Assembly: GCA_014871385.1 (NCBI GenBank)
Contig: CM026422.1
Span: 16,370,153 to 16,434,152 of the forward strand
Direction of reading: 5' to 3'
Length of the DNA: 64,000 nucleotides
Origin: Ceratodon purpureus
Taxonomy: Eukaryota; Streptophyta; Bryopsida; Pseudoditrichales; Ditrichaceae
Part shown: piece after piece, positions 61,461 to 64,000 of the stretch
How positions within the stretch are numbered: the first letter of the stretch is position 1
Layout: each line of letters starts with the position of its first letter
Notes under the pieces: generated by a model
What the model saw: only the letters and a program-made list of their open reading frames with translations
The model's database searches: none
What the model was told of the DNA's origin: nothing
Program-made: the position numbers and the translations under genes

Positions 61461-62397
61461 CAGTAGTGGAAAATGGCGTTTAGTACACCAGGGAGAACAC
61501 CGGGTTACCCACTATATCAGGCCTTAATGAAATTGTGTAGTCACAATTTTTTTGGTGTAGCTGGACACCTTCATTTGCTATTACAATCCCTGCTAAATTT
61601 GTTTCTCCGAGTAGATCCAGCTCTACTAGTCTGACATGCGCTAATCGGGGGTAATTTTAGTGGAGATTTGGATGAATGTTCAATTCCCATGTTGTTCTTC
61701 GGACTCCATTGATGGAACAGTTTTCGGACTCCATTTTAGAACTCAGTTTTGGGACTCCATTTTAGAACACCGTTTTGGGACTCAGTTAATGAAGTTAATA
61801 AGACTCCATTGATGGATGTTGATTTAGAGTGACTTCTACATTCCAAGTTAGCTCATTGCTGATGGACATCCAATTGTGTGTGAGAGGAGAGATGAGTAAC
61901 AGGCTTTATACCTAAGGATTGATGTTTGCGATGCAATTCTTATGGGACATATGAACACTGAGCTAAACCCCAGCGGATGGATGAACGATGCAGGAGGTTT
62001 TTAAATGTAGTTTGAGTTGATGGAGGCCGGATTGTGTGGCGAGCAAGCAGAGAGCCCCTCTACTCACGTCGAATTGTGTTAACTTAGCAGGCACAGCACC
62101 TGCCAGGCTGCCAGCATAGGACAAGAAATGAAAAAACTTTATGGTCAATTAATTGATTTGATTAATTTTGAGCTTACATGAATAGCATGTGGAGGTGATT
62201 GTTCTGGGCCTATAGCGGGCTTCTTGAATTGGTTGCCTTAGTATTGCGTGGTCCCTTCAGCCAAACCAAGAGAATCCTTCGAGCTCTACACTGAAACAAG
62301 GCCACAGCCAATCAGAATCCTTAACTAAAAAAAATTGACACCATTACGATTTTTCGGTGTTCTACCTTGGTGTTCTCAGCACCCTTTTCTACTAGTG
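61461..62397. mobile_element. Short non-autonomous CACTA-type element
   Basis: The right end on the minus strand begins CACTAGTAGAAAAGGGTGCT and continues with GAGAACACC and AGAACACCG. The left end begins CAGTAGTGGAAAATGGCG and continues with ACACC and AGAACACCG, so about 43 bp pair as imperfect inverted repeats. CAG flanks both sides (61458-61460 and 62398-62400), a 3-bp duplication as expected for CACTA elements. At 937 bp without a transposase frame, it would depend on enzyme from elsewhere. Confidence 0.65.
61697..61786. repeat. About 26-bp repeat inside the CACTA-type element
   Basis: GGACTCCAT or GGACTCAG recurs at 61701, 61726, 61752 and 61778, with TTTTAGAAC words between. About four diverged units. 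Confidence 0.8.
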
Positions 62398-63278
62398 CAG
62401 GATAGCAATGGAGTTTATACTAACAAAGATCATAGGATCTTCCGTTTTTCTAGCAAGTAAATGCAATCAGATCTATTCAATGAAGGTTTGGAGTAAAATG
62501 ACTGGGTAGAAGCATATCCCTACACCAACACAAGTTAGATCTTCTAGAAACTCTCTGCTTAGATTTGTACTACCATCACTCCATGTACTAACAGTAATTA
62601 TATTACAATCAAAAGAAATTTTTGCATCATCCTATCCAACATCTTTCCTCCCCATACTTCTATGCATTGTTTTGTGTTTGTATCTAGAGATTTGAGCAAC
62701 CCCAACACATTGTCGCAATATCTCACAATTCAAAAAGCTAAGTCCACCCAACCCCCTTCCCCCACTAGAAAACTTAGAGCCCATTCAACACTCATTTCTC
62801 CCAAATTTTACTCTTACAAAATTCATCCAAACCTCGTGCATGCATTCTTCTAAACATATCAAACAATTATGTTTTGTAAAATATTTACTTGATTAGAGTT
62901 GTCAAATATTCTTTTTTACTAACTAACTAGTTAAAATCATGCAGCTGAAATTAATTGTCTTTGACAATTGAACCACCATTGTCAAATTCTCTTCGATCAT
63001 AGTATGTACAAAGAGTTCAAAGTCAATGTCTTCATTACACTTTGTATCACACTTATCTGTGGATAGAGTTTTATTTTTTATATCTACAATAAAAATGTAA
63101 AAGAATGTCATTGATAAATGCAAATCTAATGTGAAGGATCACATTTAATTATTAATTATTTACAATTCTAAAAGGAATATAGACATTGATACCTTACATG
63201 CTTGAATATTCTTTTTAAACAAAATCAATTTTATATTCTATTTTTCATTTACTACAAAACTGGTTTTTAAAATCTGAA

Positions 63279-63325
<47 letters not shown>

Positions 63326-64000
63326 GTGTAAATAGAAGCAAATATGCGGGTCAATAGAAAATCTTACTGACAATTTAATTTTATTTGAGCCATAGTTGCT
63401 TATACAAACAAATAGAAATCAATAATCAATAAAATATCCTCTTTAAAAATTAATTACAATTTTTTTTTTTTCAGAAAAATATTTTTATAAACATTTTGGA
63501 ATTATTTCTTTTTCAAAATGCTCTACATTCTAAAATTAAAATTTTGTTAGCCACTACACATGTATATGCAAAATTTTCTTAACCAATTAATTATAAAAGC
63601 TTATGCATGGCTCTAATTTATAAAATAATCAAAATATCTATACAATTTTTTGATTAAACCATTACAAATAATATAATATTTTTCTAAATAACAACAAAAT
63701 TAGATTTAATGCTCTAAAGAAAAATTCTATTTAATGCAACTATAAAAAGTATTGATCATTTACCAAATATTTCTAGAAATACTTACCTTCTATATTCAAT
63801 ATTTGAAACTTTCAACAACAAGATCAATGAAAAGAAACCTCATAACTATGGTAACATCCAAAAAACAAAATGTAGAAGATGCATTCTATTTTTGAGCAAA
63901 ATCAACTACAATTTATAGTGCCTAAGTTTATCCCATGGGCTAAGGTTTAATGGTGGAACAAAAAAGACTTTATTCACGTCAGCTTTCTTAAGAGAGAAGA
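62398..64000. other. AT-rich terminal region
   Basis: No gene seen. A run of about 40 T lies at 63283-63322, with further short T runs near 63460. Confidence 0.5.

Overview
The window looks like nuclear DNA of a land plant, and my inference is a non-seed plant such as a moss, liverwort, lycophyte or fern. Genes are split by many short GT-AG introns with T-rich acceptors. The recognisable proteins are eukaryotic housekeeping proteins in plant-type versions: RKP/KPC1, ALG11, a plant BTB protein and a SCAB-like coiled-coil protein. AT-rich intergenic DNA carries small inverted-repeat elements. No bacterial-type operon, rRNA or CRISPR array is present.

Layout. 0.36-6.9 kb (+): the 3' 19 exons of a plant coiled-coil protein whose C-terminal part resembles the Ig-PH region of the actin-binding protein SCAB1; a small inverted-repeat element sits in its last intron. 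7.6-9.9 kb (+): a 55-bp tandem repeat followed by a BTB/POZ gene. 11.1-17.1 kb (-): an 11-exon gene for a protein of about 1160 residues with an N-terminal membrane anchor, a class-3 lipase domain, a Gly/Ala-rich hydrophobic segment and a C-terminal P-loop GTPase. 17-25 kb: gene-poor, with a fragment of an En/Spm-like transposon gene, a 25-bp G run and a 316-bp MITE. 25.3-26.6 kb (+): a small single-pass membrane coiled-coil protein. 28.0-30.8 kb (-): complete ALG11. 32.7-38.8 kb: six head-to-tail copies of a roughly 1.015-kb unit carrying zinc-ribbon and coiled-coil reading frames. 41.0-41.4 kb: a MITE containing a tRNA-like segment. 42.0-43.7 kb (+): a RING-H2 protein of the BIG BROTHER type. 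47.1-53.8 kb (-): a complete 12-exon RKP-type E3 ligase (SPRY and RING). 58.1-59.7 kb (-): an unrecognised zinc-finger gene that appears decayed. 61.5-62.4 kb: a short CACTA-type element.

I reconstructed exon models by hand from splice signals, phase and protein continuity. The ALG11, RKP, RING, BTB, lipase-GTPase and membrane coiled-coil models keep one reading frame across every junction, and their summed coding lengths divide by three. The genes do not form a pathway. Two (RKP and the RING-H2 protein) are ubiquitin ligases, BTB proteins can be cullin-3 adaptors, and ALG11 serves N-glycan assembly. The two most unusual items are the lipase-GTPase fusion and the zinc-ribbon macrosatellite.
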